Shown here piece by piece: positions 42,479 through 51,352 of a DNA stretch of 64,000 nt. Position 1 is the first letter of the stretch, and each line of letters starts with the position of its first letter. This DNA comes from JAHIKV01 sp963733145. Its GTDB lineage: Bacteria > Planctomycetota > Planctomycetia > Pirellulales > Thermoguttaceae. A model generated the notes under the pieces. It did no database searches and was not told the origin of the DNA. It saw only the letters and a list, made by a program, of their open reading frames with translations. The stretch covers positions 35,088 through 99,087 of the forward strand of contig CAVTCJ010000020.1 of assembly GCA_963733145.1 (NCBI GenBank). The letters are read 5' to 3'. The translations under genes were made by a program, and so were the position numbers.

Positions 42479-44556
42479 GTAGGTCGGCGGGCAACATGAC
42501 CTTCGCCCCTCGCCCTTCGGGAGAGGCCCAGGGTGAGGGCCTGGACATGGTCTACGACGCCTGGAACCGGCTCGTGGCCGTGTATGGCCGCGTCTCCGAC
42601 GGCCTGGCCGGCTATTGGAAATTCGACGACGGCGAGGGCACGACCGCGACGGACTCCTCGGGCACCGGCGCTGACGGCACGCTGCTGCCCGCCGGCAGCG
42701 AACCGGTCTGGACCGGCGACGGCCGGTGCGGCGGCGCGCTGGAGTTCGACGGGATCAACGACGGCGTAAGCTTGGCTGCGGACGATGCCTTAAACACATC
42801 GTATACGACCGTCATGTTCTGGATGAAGGCGTCGGATGCCGCCCCCGCAACCGGTCAAACCCTGTTTAACCGCCGCAACACCAACCCGGGCACGATAGCG
42901 TTCTACTACGGTTCCAGTACTTCATACAAGGTACAGGGTCAAATTCGCCTCGATGGCTCCGAGGGAACCGCTCGCTGTGTTAGGGCCGATTCCGCCGTGA
43001 CCACCGACTGGACTCACGTCGCCCTGATCTACGACGGCTCAACGTTGAAGATGTACATTAACGGCGTGTTGCAATCGCAAACCTTGCAGATTTCGGGCGC
43101 CCTCGACACCGATTCGTTCACCAGCATTTTCATTGGCAGACATGAGACTGTCGGCGAATACTTCCACGGCCTGATCGACAACGTCCGCGTCTACGACCGG
43201 GCGCTGTCGGCCGACGAGATCGCCTCCATGGGCCTCACCACTTATCAGTACGACGGCGCGAACCGGCGGACCATCAAGACGCTGGCCGACGGTTCGAGCG
43301 TCGAATACTACTACAACCGGCAGTGGCAGGTTTTGGAGGAGCGGGCGTTCGACGACGAAGGTGCCCCGGTCGAGACGCACTCCTACGTGTGGAGCGCGCG
43401 GTACGTCGACGCGCCGGTACTCCGCGACACGTACGATTACGACGCCCAGGAAGAGGAATACGTGTTGGACGCCGCCGCCCGGGTGTACTACGCCGGCGAC
43501 GCGAACTACAACGTCACGGCGTTGCTGGATTACACCGGCGCGGTCGTCGAGCGGTACGTCTACACGCCCTACGGCGAGGCGACCGTTTACGACGGGAATT
43601 GGTCGAACCCGGCCGCGGCGACGGGCGACGGCCCGCTCTACTGCGGCTACTGGTTCGACGCCGAGACGGGCGCTTACCACGTCCGCGCCCGCGAGTATCA
43701 TCCGACGCTGGGCGCGTTCACGGCCCGCGACCCGCTGGGCTTCTCGGCGGGCGACCCCAACCTGTACGCCTACTGCGGCGGGAATCCGCTTGCCCGAACC
43801 GACCCCAGCGGCCGGTTGGTCGTGCGGCCGACGTCGCTGTTGGAGGGCGGGTTCTTTGGATGTCCGTTCCCGCACACCGATCCGCTCGATCCGAACGGCT
43901 TTTACGTGGCGCTTCCGGGCGGCGGCGAGCCGGTGTGGTTCCCGCAGTGGGCGATAATCGTGGCGCCGATAACTGAACCCGAGTGGTGCGAGATTTGCGG
44001 GCCCTACGAAGGCGGCTACGGTTATTACAATCCGTGGACGGAGATGTGGTATTTGACTTATTCAACCGGCCACTTCATCGGTCCCCACGGTTGGTCCTAC
44101 TCCCCCGGGCCGAGCACTGAAAGACGGTTGTGGGTGGATTGTGGACATCTGTACATGGAGCTTGAGACTTATGATAAATGGGGCTACAAGACTGGTTCGG
44201 TTGATCTTCATTTTGGGCCAAACGGATATCTTAAGGTGCCACACGAATCAGCACCTTGGCTAATCATGATATATTCGTGGGAATCAAATGCGAGAGAAGA
44301 TGCTCGGCTAATTGAGAAATGGCATGAACTTCAAGAAGACTATCCATATAACACTCCGTATAACTTTTTTGGCTGGCAGTGTTGGACCGTTCCATTACAC
44401 TACTTCAATGAGGACATTGAAAACAACTATCCGGACGTAGGAACCTGGATGACAGAAATGGTGGGCGGTCCGCTTTGGAATGCTGATATTTTTGCGAACG
44501 GCTTTCTTTTCGGGTCCGATTTACAAAATCACTTGACTGACGCTATAAGTGAATGA
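42472..44556 (+). CDS. Second RHS tip gene with internal LamG-like domain and a papain-like tip candidate
   Basis: It starts in mid-repeat (NMTF, then a translated intergenic repeat APRPSGEAQGEGL at 42500-42540). YDAWNRLVAVY leads into a LamG/concanavalin-type domain of about 210 residues (GYWKFDDGEGTTATDSSGTG to GLIDNVRVYDRALSADEIAS) inserted between two YD repeats, after which YQYDGANRRTIKTL resumes. The RHS core from about 43610 to 44110 is nearly identical at DNA level to 40330-40830 in the first gene. The tip after SPGPS is unrelated to the first: it holds GHLYMELETYDKWGY and YNFFGWQCWTVPLHYF, whose His and Cys would fit a permuted NlpC/papain-like enzyme (inference). No N-terminal carrier is present. 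Confidence 0.8.
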   Translation: MVSRSAGNMTFAPRPSGEAQGEGLDMVYDAWNRLVAVYGRVSDGLAGYWKFDDGEGTTATDSSGTGADGTLLPAGSEPVWTGDGRCGGALEFDGINDGVSLAADDALNTSYTTVMFWMKASDAAPATGQTLFNRRNTNPGTIAFYYGSSTSYKVQGQIRLDGSEGTARCVRADSAVTTDWTHVALIYDGSTLKMYINGVLQSQTLQISGALDTDSFTSIFIGRHETVGEYFHGLIDNVRVYDRALSADEIASMGLTTYQYDGANRRTIKTLADGSSVEYYYNRQWQVLEERAFDDEGAPVETHSYVWSARYVDAPVLRDTYDYDAQEEEYVLDAAARVYYAGDANYNVTALLDYTGAVVERYVYTPYGEATVYDGNWSNPAAATGDGPLYCGYWFDAETGAYHVRAREYHPTLGAFTARDPLGFSAGDPNLYAYCGGNPLARTDPSGRLVVRPTSLLEGGFFGCPFPHTDPLDPNGFYVALPGGGEPVWFPQWAIIVAPITEPEWCEICGPYEGGYGYYNPWTEMWYLTYSTGHFIGPHGWSYSPGPSTERRLWVDCGHLYMELETYDKWGYKTGSVDLHFGPNGYLKVPHESAPWLIMIYSWESNAREDARLIEKWHELQEDYPYNTPYNFFGWQCWTVPLHYFNEDIENNYPDVGTWMTEMVGGPLWNADIFANGFLFGSDLQNHLTDAISE

Positions 44557-44663
44557 CATTATGAACATCATCAACATTTAGACAGATGAATTTGTGGTGG
44601 TGATCCAATTCCATACCTTTAGGTATTTGATCATTTATATTATATCTGCCAAGGAGACCTACC

Positions 44664-44966
44664 ATGTCCATGGTCAAATATACCATTCCATCATATCTTG
44701 GTGTGGTATTTTCGGTTCTTGGTGCAGTTGGTGTATTCCTTCTTGCCCCTGTCCTTTCGGGGAATACTTTTGTATCACTATGTATTGCTTTCACTGGCGG
44801 ACTTTTGGGTCTCATAGGATTTTTGGTCAGCGTGCTTTCATGGCGACGTAGATCAACGTCATTAAGTTGTTGCGGGATGCTTATCGGTCTGGTATGTGCA
44901 ATAACACTTGTCGACACAATAGCTGTGATTCGTGCCAGTGATTTTGGTGCAACGATTATTAAATGA
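44664..44966 (+). CDS. Small three-helix membrane protein, putative immunity protein
   Basis: AAGGAG precedes ATG 44664. The 100-residue protein has three hydrophobic helices (LGVVFSVLGAVGVFLLAPVL, SLCIAFTGGLLGLIGFLVSV, CGMLIGLVCAITLVDTIAVI). Base composition (AT-richer) differs from the chromosome, as it does for the second RHS tip before it. It lies 108 bases after that tip, the place of an immunity gene. No family recognised. Confidence 0.6.
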   Translation: MSMVKYTIPSYLGVVFSVLGAVGVFLLAPVLSGNTFVSLCIAFTGGLLGLIGFLVSVLSWRRRSTSLSCCGMLIGLVCAITLVDTIAVIRASDFGATIIK

Positions 44967-45087
44967 GCCTCGGTGTGCCATTCCAGCGAAACTTGACAAC
45001 CGATCAGAAGGGGCGCGATTCCCGGCAGAATAGCGGGACAAGCGAATCGCCGCCCCACCCTGCAACGACTGCGACGTATTCCGTCAC

Positions 45088-45351
45088 TCACTCGCCGAAC
45101 TGGTAGTGTTTGCGGATCGTCTGCTTGACCTTCCAGGTGCAGTCCACGCCCTGGGGAACGACCACGTAGTCGCCCGCGCCGAACGTGACCGTCTGGTCCG
45201 GCGCCTGGACGGTGGCTTCGCCTTCCAGCACGAGGAAGGTCTCTTTTTCGTCGTAATGCCAGGGGAACTCCGAAGGTTCCTTCTCCCAAGTGGGACACTG
45301 CTTCATGCGGGCTTCTTCTTCGGGGGTGGGTTTGCGGACTTCGATGGACAT
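45088..45351 (-). CDS. Cupin-domain protein
   Basis: An 87-residue single cupin barrel: WHYDEKETFLVLEGEATVQ and VTFGAGDYVVVPQGVDCTW. The metal-binding residues of motif 1 are only partly kept (H in WHYD, E in KETF), and motif 2 lacks the usual His (SV-type variant), resembling the DUF861/EutQ-like cupins. Substrate unknown. It lies downstream of the VWA gene on the same strand with a palindromic repeat between. Confidence 0.85.
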   Translation of the reverse strand: MSIEVRKPTPEEEARMKQCPTWEKEPSEFPWHYDEKETFLVLEGEATVQAPDQTVTFGAGDYVVVPQGVDCTWKVKQTIRKHYQFGE

Positions 45352-45377
45352 GGGCGTTGCTCCTTGGCTTTGGAGTT

Positions 45378-45441
45378 TGTGGGACAGCCGCCCTCGGCTG
45401 TCTTGGGGATTCAGCACAGCCGAGGGCGGCTGTGCTACGCA
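45378..45441. repeat. Palindromic repeat, 'AGCCGCCCTCGGCTGT' family
   Basis: TGTGGGACAGCCGCCCTCGG and its inverted partner; third copy of the family at 11256 and 21181. Confidence 0.85.
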
Positions 45442-45443
45442 GC

Positions 45444-46190
45444 TTATTTGCCCGACGCCTTGGCGGCGTCGTATTTGGTGATGTCGATGTATTTGTATCC
45501 GCCGCCGTTTTGCCCGGCCAACACGGCGAGAAAGCTGCGACCGGCGGGCTTGGGGCCAGGGCCGAACTCGATGGCGTTGATGATTATGCCCGCGGCCACG
45601 TCGCGGATTTTCGCCAGTTGGGCCGCGTCGAGAACCGGGTCGTCGGCGTCGGTCAGTAGGAAAATCACGTCGGGCTGCATGTGGACGGCCATTTTCAGGG
45701 CGGCCTCGTGGTCGGTGCCCCCCTCGGCCTTGATCGAATCGATGAACCGCTCGGCCCGCCGCTTGTTCTCGGCGGTGGCGAAGGCCAGCCGGCCGGGCGT
45801 GCCGGACGGATTCATCAACACCGGACGGTGGTTGTAGAAGATGAACTGGAACTGATGGACGTTGTCCAGGTATTTCAGCGATTTGATCAGCTCGGCCTTG
45901 ACCGCCCGGAGCGAGTTCCGGCCGTCGCCACCCATGCTGCCCGAGCGGTCGACGACGAAGACGAACTTGTAGCCCTCGCCGACGACGCCGAAGAGACTGG
46001 TCCGGGCCTTGCCGCCCTCTTTTGGGGCGATGGAAAAGCCCAGTCCTTCAAAGCCCTTCTGGGGCGCGACTTCCTGCGGGGCGGGTTTTTTCGGCGGCTC
46101 TGCCGAGCGGACAGCAACGGAATATCCCAACACGAACGCCAGACAAGTGCAGAGGATGTTTGCGGAACGAAAGAACGCTCTCGTTCCCAT
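45444..46190 (-). CDS. Secreted/membrane-anchored VWA-domain protein
   Basis: An N-terminal hydrophobic segment (ILCTCLAFVLGYSVAVRSAE) is followed by a basic, proline-rich linker and a von Willebrand A domain with an intact metal site: DRSGSMGG, the Thr of GGTDHEAAL and the Asp of LLTDADDP. It ends in DAAKASGK. The ATG at 46190 lies in a translated 'GTTCCCATGCTCCGC' repeat. Last gene of the minus-strand cluster that begins with ExbB. Confidence 0.85.
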   Translation of the reverse strand: MGTRAFFRSANILCTCLAFVLGYSVAVRSAEPPKKPAPQEVAPQKGFEGLGFSIAPKEGGKARTSLFGVVGEGYKFVFVVDRSGSMGGDGRNSLRAVKAELIKSLKYLDNVHQFQFIFYNHRPVLMNPSGTPGRLAFATAENKRRAERFIDSIKAEGGTDHEAALKMAVHMQPDVIFLLTDADDPVLDAAQLAKIRDVAAGIIINAIEFGPGPKPAGRSFLAVLAGQNGGGYKYIDITKYDAAKASGK

Positions 46191-46241
46191 GCTCCGCAGG
46201 GGAACGCACTGGCGGGACGCTCCGCGTCCACGAACTATTCT

Positions 46242-46314
46242 TGTAGGAGGCGACTCCCGTCGCCGATTGTACGATGAAACTGCGGAAAATCGGCGACGGG
46301 AGTCGCCTCCTACA
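46242..46314. repeat. Inverted repeat, 'TGTAGGAGGCGACTCCCGTC' arms
   Basis: TGTAGGAGGCGACTCCCGTC and its reverse complement give arms of about 27 bases around an 18-base loop, just upstream of the VWA gene. Confidence 0.88.
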
Positions 46315-46384
46315 GTAATAGTATGACAAAATATCACATCCGCGGAGCGTGGAAACGAGGAGTGGTGTTTCACGGTATTCGCCC

Positions 46385-49366
46385 CTATTTTTCGGGCGTG
46401 CGCCCTTGCATGGTGATCGCCTTGTTCAACAAAACTTTGTAGCGTGCGACGGTGTCGGGGCCGTTGAGTTTGGGGCTGAGGATCAGGGCCGCCTTGAGCA
46501 CCTGCTCGGCCGTTCTGGCCCGCTCCATGAGGACCGCCTGGTCCTTGCTGGTTTGGGCCTCGCGGACCAGGCAGTCGGCGACGTAGTACATCACGTCGTA
46601 GTATTCGGAGGGTTTTTTCCGCATCGCCTGCAATTTTTGCCGCAGCATGTTCCAATGCGCCACGGCGTCGGGATATTTGGAGGGGTCTTTCGCGGCCAAG
46701 CCTTCGAGAATCCGCCCTTTCTCCATCAACGGCTCCAAGGTCCGGGGATTCTCCTTGATGAGCTGATTGACTTGCTCCAGGGCTTCCGCGTACTTGCCTT
46801 CCTTGCGGAGCAGTCCGATTAGTTGGGCGCGGACGCGGGTCATGGCCTTCCGGGCTTTTTGGGCGAATTCCGGGTCGCTCTTCGTGCGGTCGATGATTTT
46901 CTGGTACTGCCGGGTCGCGCCGTCGGTCATCTCGAGCGAGTTCAGTCCGTCGGCGATGAAGACCATTCCCCACAACGAGACGTCTTTTCGCCGGGCCAGT
47001 TTTCTGAGGATGTCGCCGAGCAGACGCTTCACTTTCGCCAACTGTTGTTTGGCGGCCTTGGTTTCGGCGTCTTTGGTGGTGGCTTCCAACTCCGTGACGG
47101 CGGCCAGGCACTTTTTGCGTTCCAGGTCCAGCATGCCCGCGAAGCGGATCAGCACGTCGTTGACTTGCGGCGAGTCGGGCCCGAGTTCGATCAGCACGTC
47201 GGCGGCTTCGCCGGCCTCGTCGAACTGCCCGATCGCGGTGTAAGCCCGCACGGCCCCCAGAAAAATGCGAACCATCGTGAGGTCGAAGTTTTTCTCTTTG
47301 TCGGCCTTGACGGCGTCGATCAGCGGCTGGTAGAGCGCGGCGGCGGTTTTCGCCTCGCCGCGGTCGGCGTAGATTTCGGCCAACAGGAGTTGCGATTCGA
47401 GGTAGTAATTGGGCAGCGGCCGGCCCGGCTCGACTTGCTTTGTCAGGACGTTCAGCCCGGCGCGGAGCCGCTCGATCGCCTTGTCGCAATAGGCGGTCGC
47501 CCGGGCCGCGTCGCGTTTGCCCCCGGGCTTGCTTTTTTCGATCAAATACAGCCGGGCGTAGTTTTGACCGGCATAATACATCGCCTGCGGATAGCGAGCC
47601 GATTTCGGGTTCACCCGCTCGAATATGTCGATGGCCTCCGGCGTCTGGTTGACGACGAGCTTGGCCTGGCCGCGGGCCATGCGGGCGTCGTCGGCCTCGG
47701 GGCGGCCCGGCCAATTCGTCTCGGTGAACTGGGCCAACTCGGTCAGCCGCTGGAGCGCCTCCGGCTTCCGGTCGTCCGGGGCGTTGACGTACAGATTCAG
47801 CGCGGCGGCCACGGCCAGCGCCGCCGCCTGCGGGGCCGCCTCGCTTTCCAGCCGCACTACCTTCCGGTCCCGGTCCTTATAGACGATGCGGCCGACCGCC
47901 TCGATGCACGCGTCGAGTTTGCCCTGGTTGAACAGTTTGCGGGCGAGCATCAACTCGGCGCCGGCCAGCGCCTCGCCGACCGCCGCGATCCGCGGCGCGT
48001 CCTTCAACTTTTTCTCACGGGCGATATCCAGGGCCTTGGCGTAGAGCTTTTTCGCCCGCTCCCACTGTGCGGCGTCCGCGGCGGCGTCGCCCAGCGCCAC
48101 GGCCTCCTCGAAACTGCCGATGTCGAGGTCCGTCTTCCCGGAGGCCACGAGCAAATCGCGCCGCAGGAGAATCGCTTCCTGCTGATAGGGGCTGTGCGTC
48201 TTGGACATCTCGGTCAAAATCCGCAGCGCTTCGGAGAGGCCCCTGGCTTTTTCCGCGCCGGTGGCCTTCTGAGCATTCTGAAAAATGGCCTTGGCCGCCT
48301 CCAGGGCGACGGCCTGATAGCCCTCAGTCTGGCGCAGGCGGCGGCGGTTTTGCTCGAGCCAGGCCTTGGCCTGGGGCAGGAACTGCTCCGGCTTCTGCTT
48401 TTTCACGATCAACAGCCGGAAATACTCGACCTGGGCGAACAACGGTTCGAGACCGGTCGCGGCTTGGCGTTCGCCCGGCGCGGCGGCGTTGACCAGGACT
48501 TCGTCGTAGATGTCGGCGGCCAGGCGGAGGTCGCCCAATTCCTCGGCGGTTTTGCCGTGCCAAAGGTGGGCGCGGAGCCCGGTGAGCGAAAGCATTTCGC
48601 CGGCGTTGCGTTGCTCTTGAAAGATGGCGTCGAATCCCTTCGCCGCCTGATGGAGCGCCGCGAGGCGCTCGGGGGCCTTCGGATCGGAGTAGGTTTGGGC
48701 CAGATAGTAGTCGGCCATGGCGGTTTGGAAGCGGGTTTCGAGCAGGTCGTCCTCGAGATCGGCCCGCTGCCGGGCATCCTTGCCCCGCGGCGCCCTTTGG
48801 GTGGTCAGCTTCGGCGGCGGGGGCAGCGCGGAAAGCTGCTTCTCACACTTTTGCCGGGCCTGGATGAACTTCTCCCGCGCCTGCTTCAGGTCGTCGCGGG
48901 CTTCGGCCATGTACTTTTCGGCCTGCGGCTTGTCCTTGCCCGTCCCGCTCTTCGCCGAGCCGAGCAGGGCCAGCGCCCGTTGGCCGAGGAACTCGCCCCA
49001 GGAGGTCATGGCCGAGGCGACGGCCGGATGGTCGGGCTTCTCGCGGATGAACTTCGCCAGATACTTCTGCGACTCCTCGGTCAAACGTTCCCGTTCGCGG
49101 TTGTCGTAGGCGTCGGCGGCCGCGGCCCGCAAGCTCTTCGACATCTCCAGGTCCCACACGTCGCGGACCTCTTTCGGCAGGTCGCGGCGCTTGTCCAGAA
49201 TCCGCAGATACTCGACGGCCATGTCGCCGTAGCCGTTCTCGCGCAGGACCTTGAGAAAACGCAGCGGCTGCTCGCCGGCCGAGGCCGTGGCCGCGAACAG
49301 GGAGAGTGGGAGAAAGAGAACAGCGAGTAGGATTGCAAATTGACAATTGTAAATTGCAAAATGCAA
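46385..49366 (-). CDS. Large TPR-type periplasmic protein
   Basis: Nearly 1000 residues of tetratricopeptide-like helices from end to end (for example AVEYLRILDKRRDLPKEVRD, AIDIFERVNPKSARYPQAMY, ALEQVNQLIKENPRTLEPLM). The start is unclear: upstream in-frame sequence to 49633 is translated repeat (VPMLRMGTR, CKLQI). I place it at a TTG (49366) whose product LHFAIYNCQFAILLAVLFLP makes a signal peptide, half of it from a TTGCAATT-type repeat. The protein would be a periplasmic scaffold; it sits between the cyclase-like and VWA genes of the ExbB/ExbD cluster. Confidence 0.82.
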   Translation of the reverse strand: MHFAIYNCQFAILLAVLFLPLSLFAATASAGEQPLRFLKVLRENGYGDMAVEYLRILDKRRDLPKEVRDVWDLEMSKSLRAAAADAYDNRERERLTEESQKYLAKFIREKPDHPAVASAMTSWGEFLGQRALALLGSAKSGTGKDKPQAEKYMAEARDDLKQAREKFIQARQKCEKQLSALPPPPKLTTQRAPRGKDARQRADLEDDLLETRFQTAMADYYLAQTYSDPKAPERLAALHQAAKGFDAIFQEQRNAGEMLSLTGLRAHLWHGKTAEELGDLRLAADIYDEVLVNAAAPGERQAATGLEPLFAQVEYFRLLIVKKQKPEQFLPQAKAWLEQNRRRLRQTEGYQAVALEAAKAIFQNAQKATGAEKARGLSEALRILTEMSKTHSPYQQEAILLRRDLLVASGKTDLDIGSFEEAVALGDAAADAAQWERAKKLYAKALDIAREKKLKDAPRIAAVGEALAGAELMLARKLFNQGKLDACIEAVGRIVYKDRDRKVVRLESEAAPQAAALAVAAALNLYVNAPDDRKPEALQRLTELAQFTETNWPGRPEADDARMARGQAKLVVNQTPEAIDIFERVNPKSARYPQAMYYAGQNYARLYLIEKSKPGGKRDAARATAYCDKAIERLRAGLNVLTKQVEPGRPLPNYYLESQLLLAEIYADRGEAKTAAALYQPLIDAVKADKEKNFDLTMVRIFLGAVRAYTAIGQFDEAGEAADVLIELGPDSPQVNDVLIRFAGMLDLERKKCLAAVTELEATTKDAETKAAKQQLAKVKRLLGDILRKLARRKDVSLWGMVFIADGLNSLEMTDGATRQYQKIIDRTKSDPEFAQKARKAMTRVRAQLIGLLRKEGKYAEALEQVNQLIKENPRTLEPLMEKGRILEGLAAKDPSKYPDAVAHWNMLRQKLQAMRKKPSEYYDVMYYVADCLVREAQTSKDQAVLMERARTAEQVLKAALILSPKLNGPDTVARYKVLLNKAITMQGRTPEK

Positions 49367-49374
49367 ATTTTTCT

Positions 49375-49600
49375 GGTTCCCATGCTCCGCATGGGAACCG
49401 AGGCGGCCGGACGCTCCGCGTCCGTTCTCGTGGAAGAATCCGCGTCCGTTCCCGTGGGAGAAGAGGCTGGCCATTACCGCCGACGCGGAGTGTCGGTGCC
49501 AGCGGGTTCCCATGCGGAGCATGGGAACCAGGAGTATGTCAATAATTTGCAATTTGCATTTTACAATTTGCAATTTGCAATCACTAATTTGCATTGTTTT
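49375..49600. repeat. 'GGTTCCCATGCTCCGCATGG' palindromes and TTGCAATT units upstream of the TPR gene
   Basis: GGTTCCCATGCTCCGCATGG occurs at 49376 and in inverted form at about 49505-49529, with GTTCTCGTGG/GTTCCCGTGG units between. TTGCAATTTGCATTTTACAA units follow. Part is translatable in the TPR frame. Confidence 0.75.
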
Positions 49601-51257
49601 CCGCCCCCTTGGGTTTCCCCTGCTTGCCCTCATCCAATTTGTACAGCGGCAGGTAGCGGTAATACACTTCCAGCGTCAAAGCGGACAGACTGGTCGTCAT
49701 TACCCGGCCGCCAATCGAGCCATATTTGTCCGGGGTCGGTTTGTCGGGGTCCCAACTCCCCTCGGCGCAGCCTTCCTTGCACTGGTTGTCGATCAGCAGC
49801 CGCCGCATTTTGCGGTTCCAGGTGTCCCAGTCGGGGCCCGGCTGGTTGTGCATCACCTGCGTGGCGTAGTACCAGTAATAGATGTTGCGGCCGCCGGTGT
49901 CGGGCTGGTGGCGCATCAGAAAGGCGGTCCCTTCGACCATCGCCGGGTCTTCCTTGGGAACGTGCAGGTATTGGTAGCAGAGCAGTCCGACCGCGGTCGT
50001 GGCGAGGCCCGCGCCGGGGTTTGTATATCCGAACAGGCCGCCTTTCCCGGCGCTCCCCTGTCCGCCGGAGGAGACCGATTCGAGAAACGCCTTGGCCTTT
50101 TCGAGCACGGCCGGATTGACGGTCAGATAGGCCATTTGCCCGCTTTTCAGGGCCATGATCTGCCAGCCGACGACGGAGGTGTCGCCTTCTTGGTGAGGAA
50201 TGTATCGCCAGCCGCCCCCCTTGGGGTCCTGAGCCCACATGATGTAGTTCAACGCCGCTTGGGCGTAGGGCCGGAGGGCTTTGTCGTTGCTCATCCCGTA
50301 ACACTCGCACAGGGCGATGGCCGCCAGGCCGTGGTCGTACATGGCCCCGCCCATCCGCAGATCGCCGTCGGGTTTCTGGTTTCTGGTGAGGAAATAGATG
50401 CCTTTGGCGATGGTATTCTTGTACGGTCCCTTGGTCTGGTGAGTTTGGCCCGCGGCGAGAAACGGGAGCAGGCCCATGGCCGTGGCGGCGGCGATCCGGT
50501 CGCCGGCCCTGCCCACGCCGGTGCAGGTCTTGTCCTTGCATTTCGTCACGTATCTGCTCAAACTCCAACTGCCGTTGGGTAGTTGGTGGCGCGCGAGCCA
50601 ATTGAGCGCGGCGGCCACGGCGCGTTCCGATTGCCGGGTGCCGCCGCCGGAGGCAAGCATGGCCTTTCTGCTGCCCGTGCCGCGGCCGCCGAAACCCCAG
50701 CCCGAGCCGCCGCGGCCGGGATGGGTTCCCGTGCCGATGCCGACGCCGACGCCGCCATTACCCTTAATGGCCGGGCCGGCGCCGATCCCCTTGATGTCGA
50801 ATCCGCCCAGTCCGCCCAGGTCCGGCTGGGCGCTGCCCGAGGCCATGCCGCCGCCCCGCTCGGTGAAGACCGCGCTGTCGTCGTAATACTTCTCCTCTTG
50901 CGCGAGTTGGGCCGGCTTCTCCAACGTGAGCGTTTCGGTGCTCAACTCGGTCGGATCCAGCGGCGTCTCGCCAAGATCGAACTTCTTGAGTTCCTTCGGC
51001 ACGTCCGCGGGCTTCTCGACTTTGACCTCCTCGAAGGCCGGGGCCTGATCGACGGTTTTCTCGATTATCTTGCCGCCCAACAGCGCCAGCGAGCAGACCA
51101 GCACGAGGTGGAAGACGAAGCTGCACAGCCACCAGGGGCCTTCGTCGGAGACCCAGTTTTGTGCCCGCGTGAAGAGGCCCGCTTGGGCCAATTCCGGCGG
51201 TAGCTCGGGATGCGGAGTCGGCTGTGGCTCCGCTTTTGCCGCCTCTGGTTCCGCCAT
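49584..51257 (-). CDS. Membrane-anchored squalene-cyclase-like (prenyltransferase/toroid repeat) protein
   Basis: The ATG at 51257 gives 557 residues. A cytoplasmic N-terminus is followed by one membrane helix (CSFVFHLVLVCSLALLGGKI), a long acidic and glycine-rich linker (to about residue 190), and then alpha/alpha toroid repeats of the squalene-hopene cyclase/prenyltransferase superfamily (ALNWLARHQLPNGSWS, MYDHGLAAIALCECYGMSND, YIMWAQDPKGGGWRY, VVGWQIMALKSGQMA, ATTAVGLLCYQYLHVPKEDP). There is no DxDD cyclase motif, so it is probably a binding rather than a cyclase domain. In Planctomycetes such proteins lie beside ExbB/ExbD genes, as here; this suggests a TonB-like link in a transport or envelope machine (inference). 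Confidence 0.85.
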   Translation of the reverse strand: MAEPEAAKAEPQPTPHPELPPELAQAGLFTRAQNWVSDEGPWWLCSFVFHLVLVCSLALLGGKIIEKTVDQAPAFEEVKVEKPADVPKELKKFDLGETPLDPTELSTETLTLEKPAQLAQEEKYYDDSAVFTERGGGMASGSAQPDLGGLGGFDIKGIGAGPAIKGNGGVGVGIGTGTHPGRGGSGWGFGGRGTGSRKAMLASGGGTRQSERAVAAALNWLARHQLPNGSWSLSRYVTKCKDKTCTGVGRAGDRIAAATAMGLLPFLAAGQTHQTKGPYKNTIAKGIYFLTRNQKPDGDLRMGGAMYDHGLAAIALCECYGMSNDKALRPYAQAALNYIMWAQDPKGGGWRYIPHQEGDTSVVGWQIMALKSGQMAYLTVNPAVLEKAKAFLESVSSGGQGSAGKGGLFGYTNPGAGLATTAVGLLCYQYLHVPKEDPAMVEGTAFLMRHQPDTGGRNIYYWYYATQVMHNQPGPDWDTWNRKMRRLLIDNQCKEGCAEGSWDPDKPTPDKYGSIGGRVMTTSLSALTLEVYYRYLPLYKLDEGKQGKPKGAENNAN

Positions 51258-51277
51258 CTCGGTTCCACTCCCATCCG

Positions 51278-51332
51278 TAGGGTGCGTGAAACGCACCATG
51301 CTATCGGTTGTGGTGCGCTGCACGCACCCTAC
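51278..51332. repeat. Inverted repeat, 'TAGGGTGCGTG...CACGCACCCTA'
   Basis: TAGGGTGCGTGAAACGCACC and GGTGCGCTGCACGCACCCTA pair with few mismatches; located in the gap upstream of the cyclase-like gene. Confidence 0.82.
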
Positions 51333-51352
51333 TTATTATGATCGGTTAAAGA

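Noticed and set aside
45444..47714. A 756-residue VWA protein starting at 47714
   Set aside because: The part before 46190 overlaps the TPR gene in another frame and has shadow-type composition. The real VWA gene is 45444-46190.
46823..49330. Long open frame of 835 codons on the plus strand
   Set aside because: It is antisense to the TPR gene. Its composition (many V, G, R, Q) is what the complement of GC-rich coding DNA gives, and it has no recognisable domain. The minus-strand frame has clear TPR repeats.
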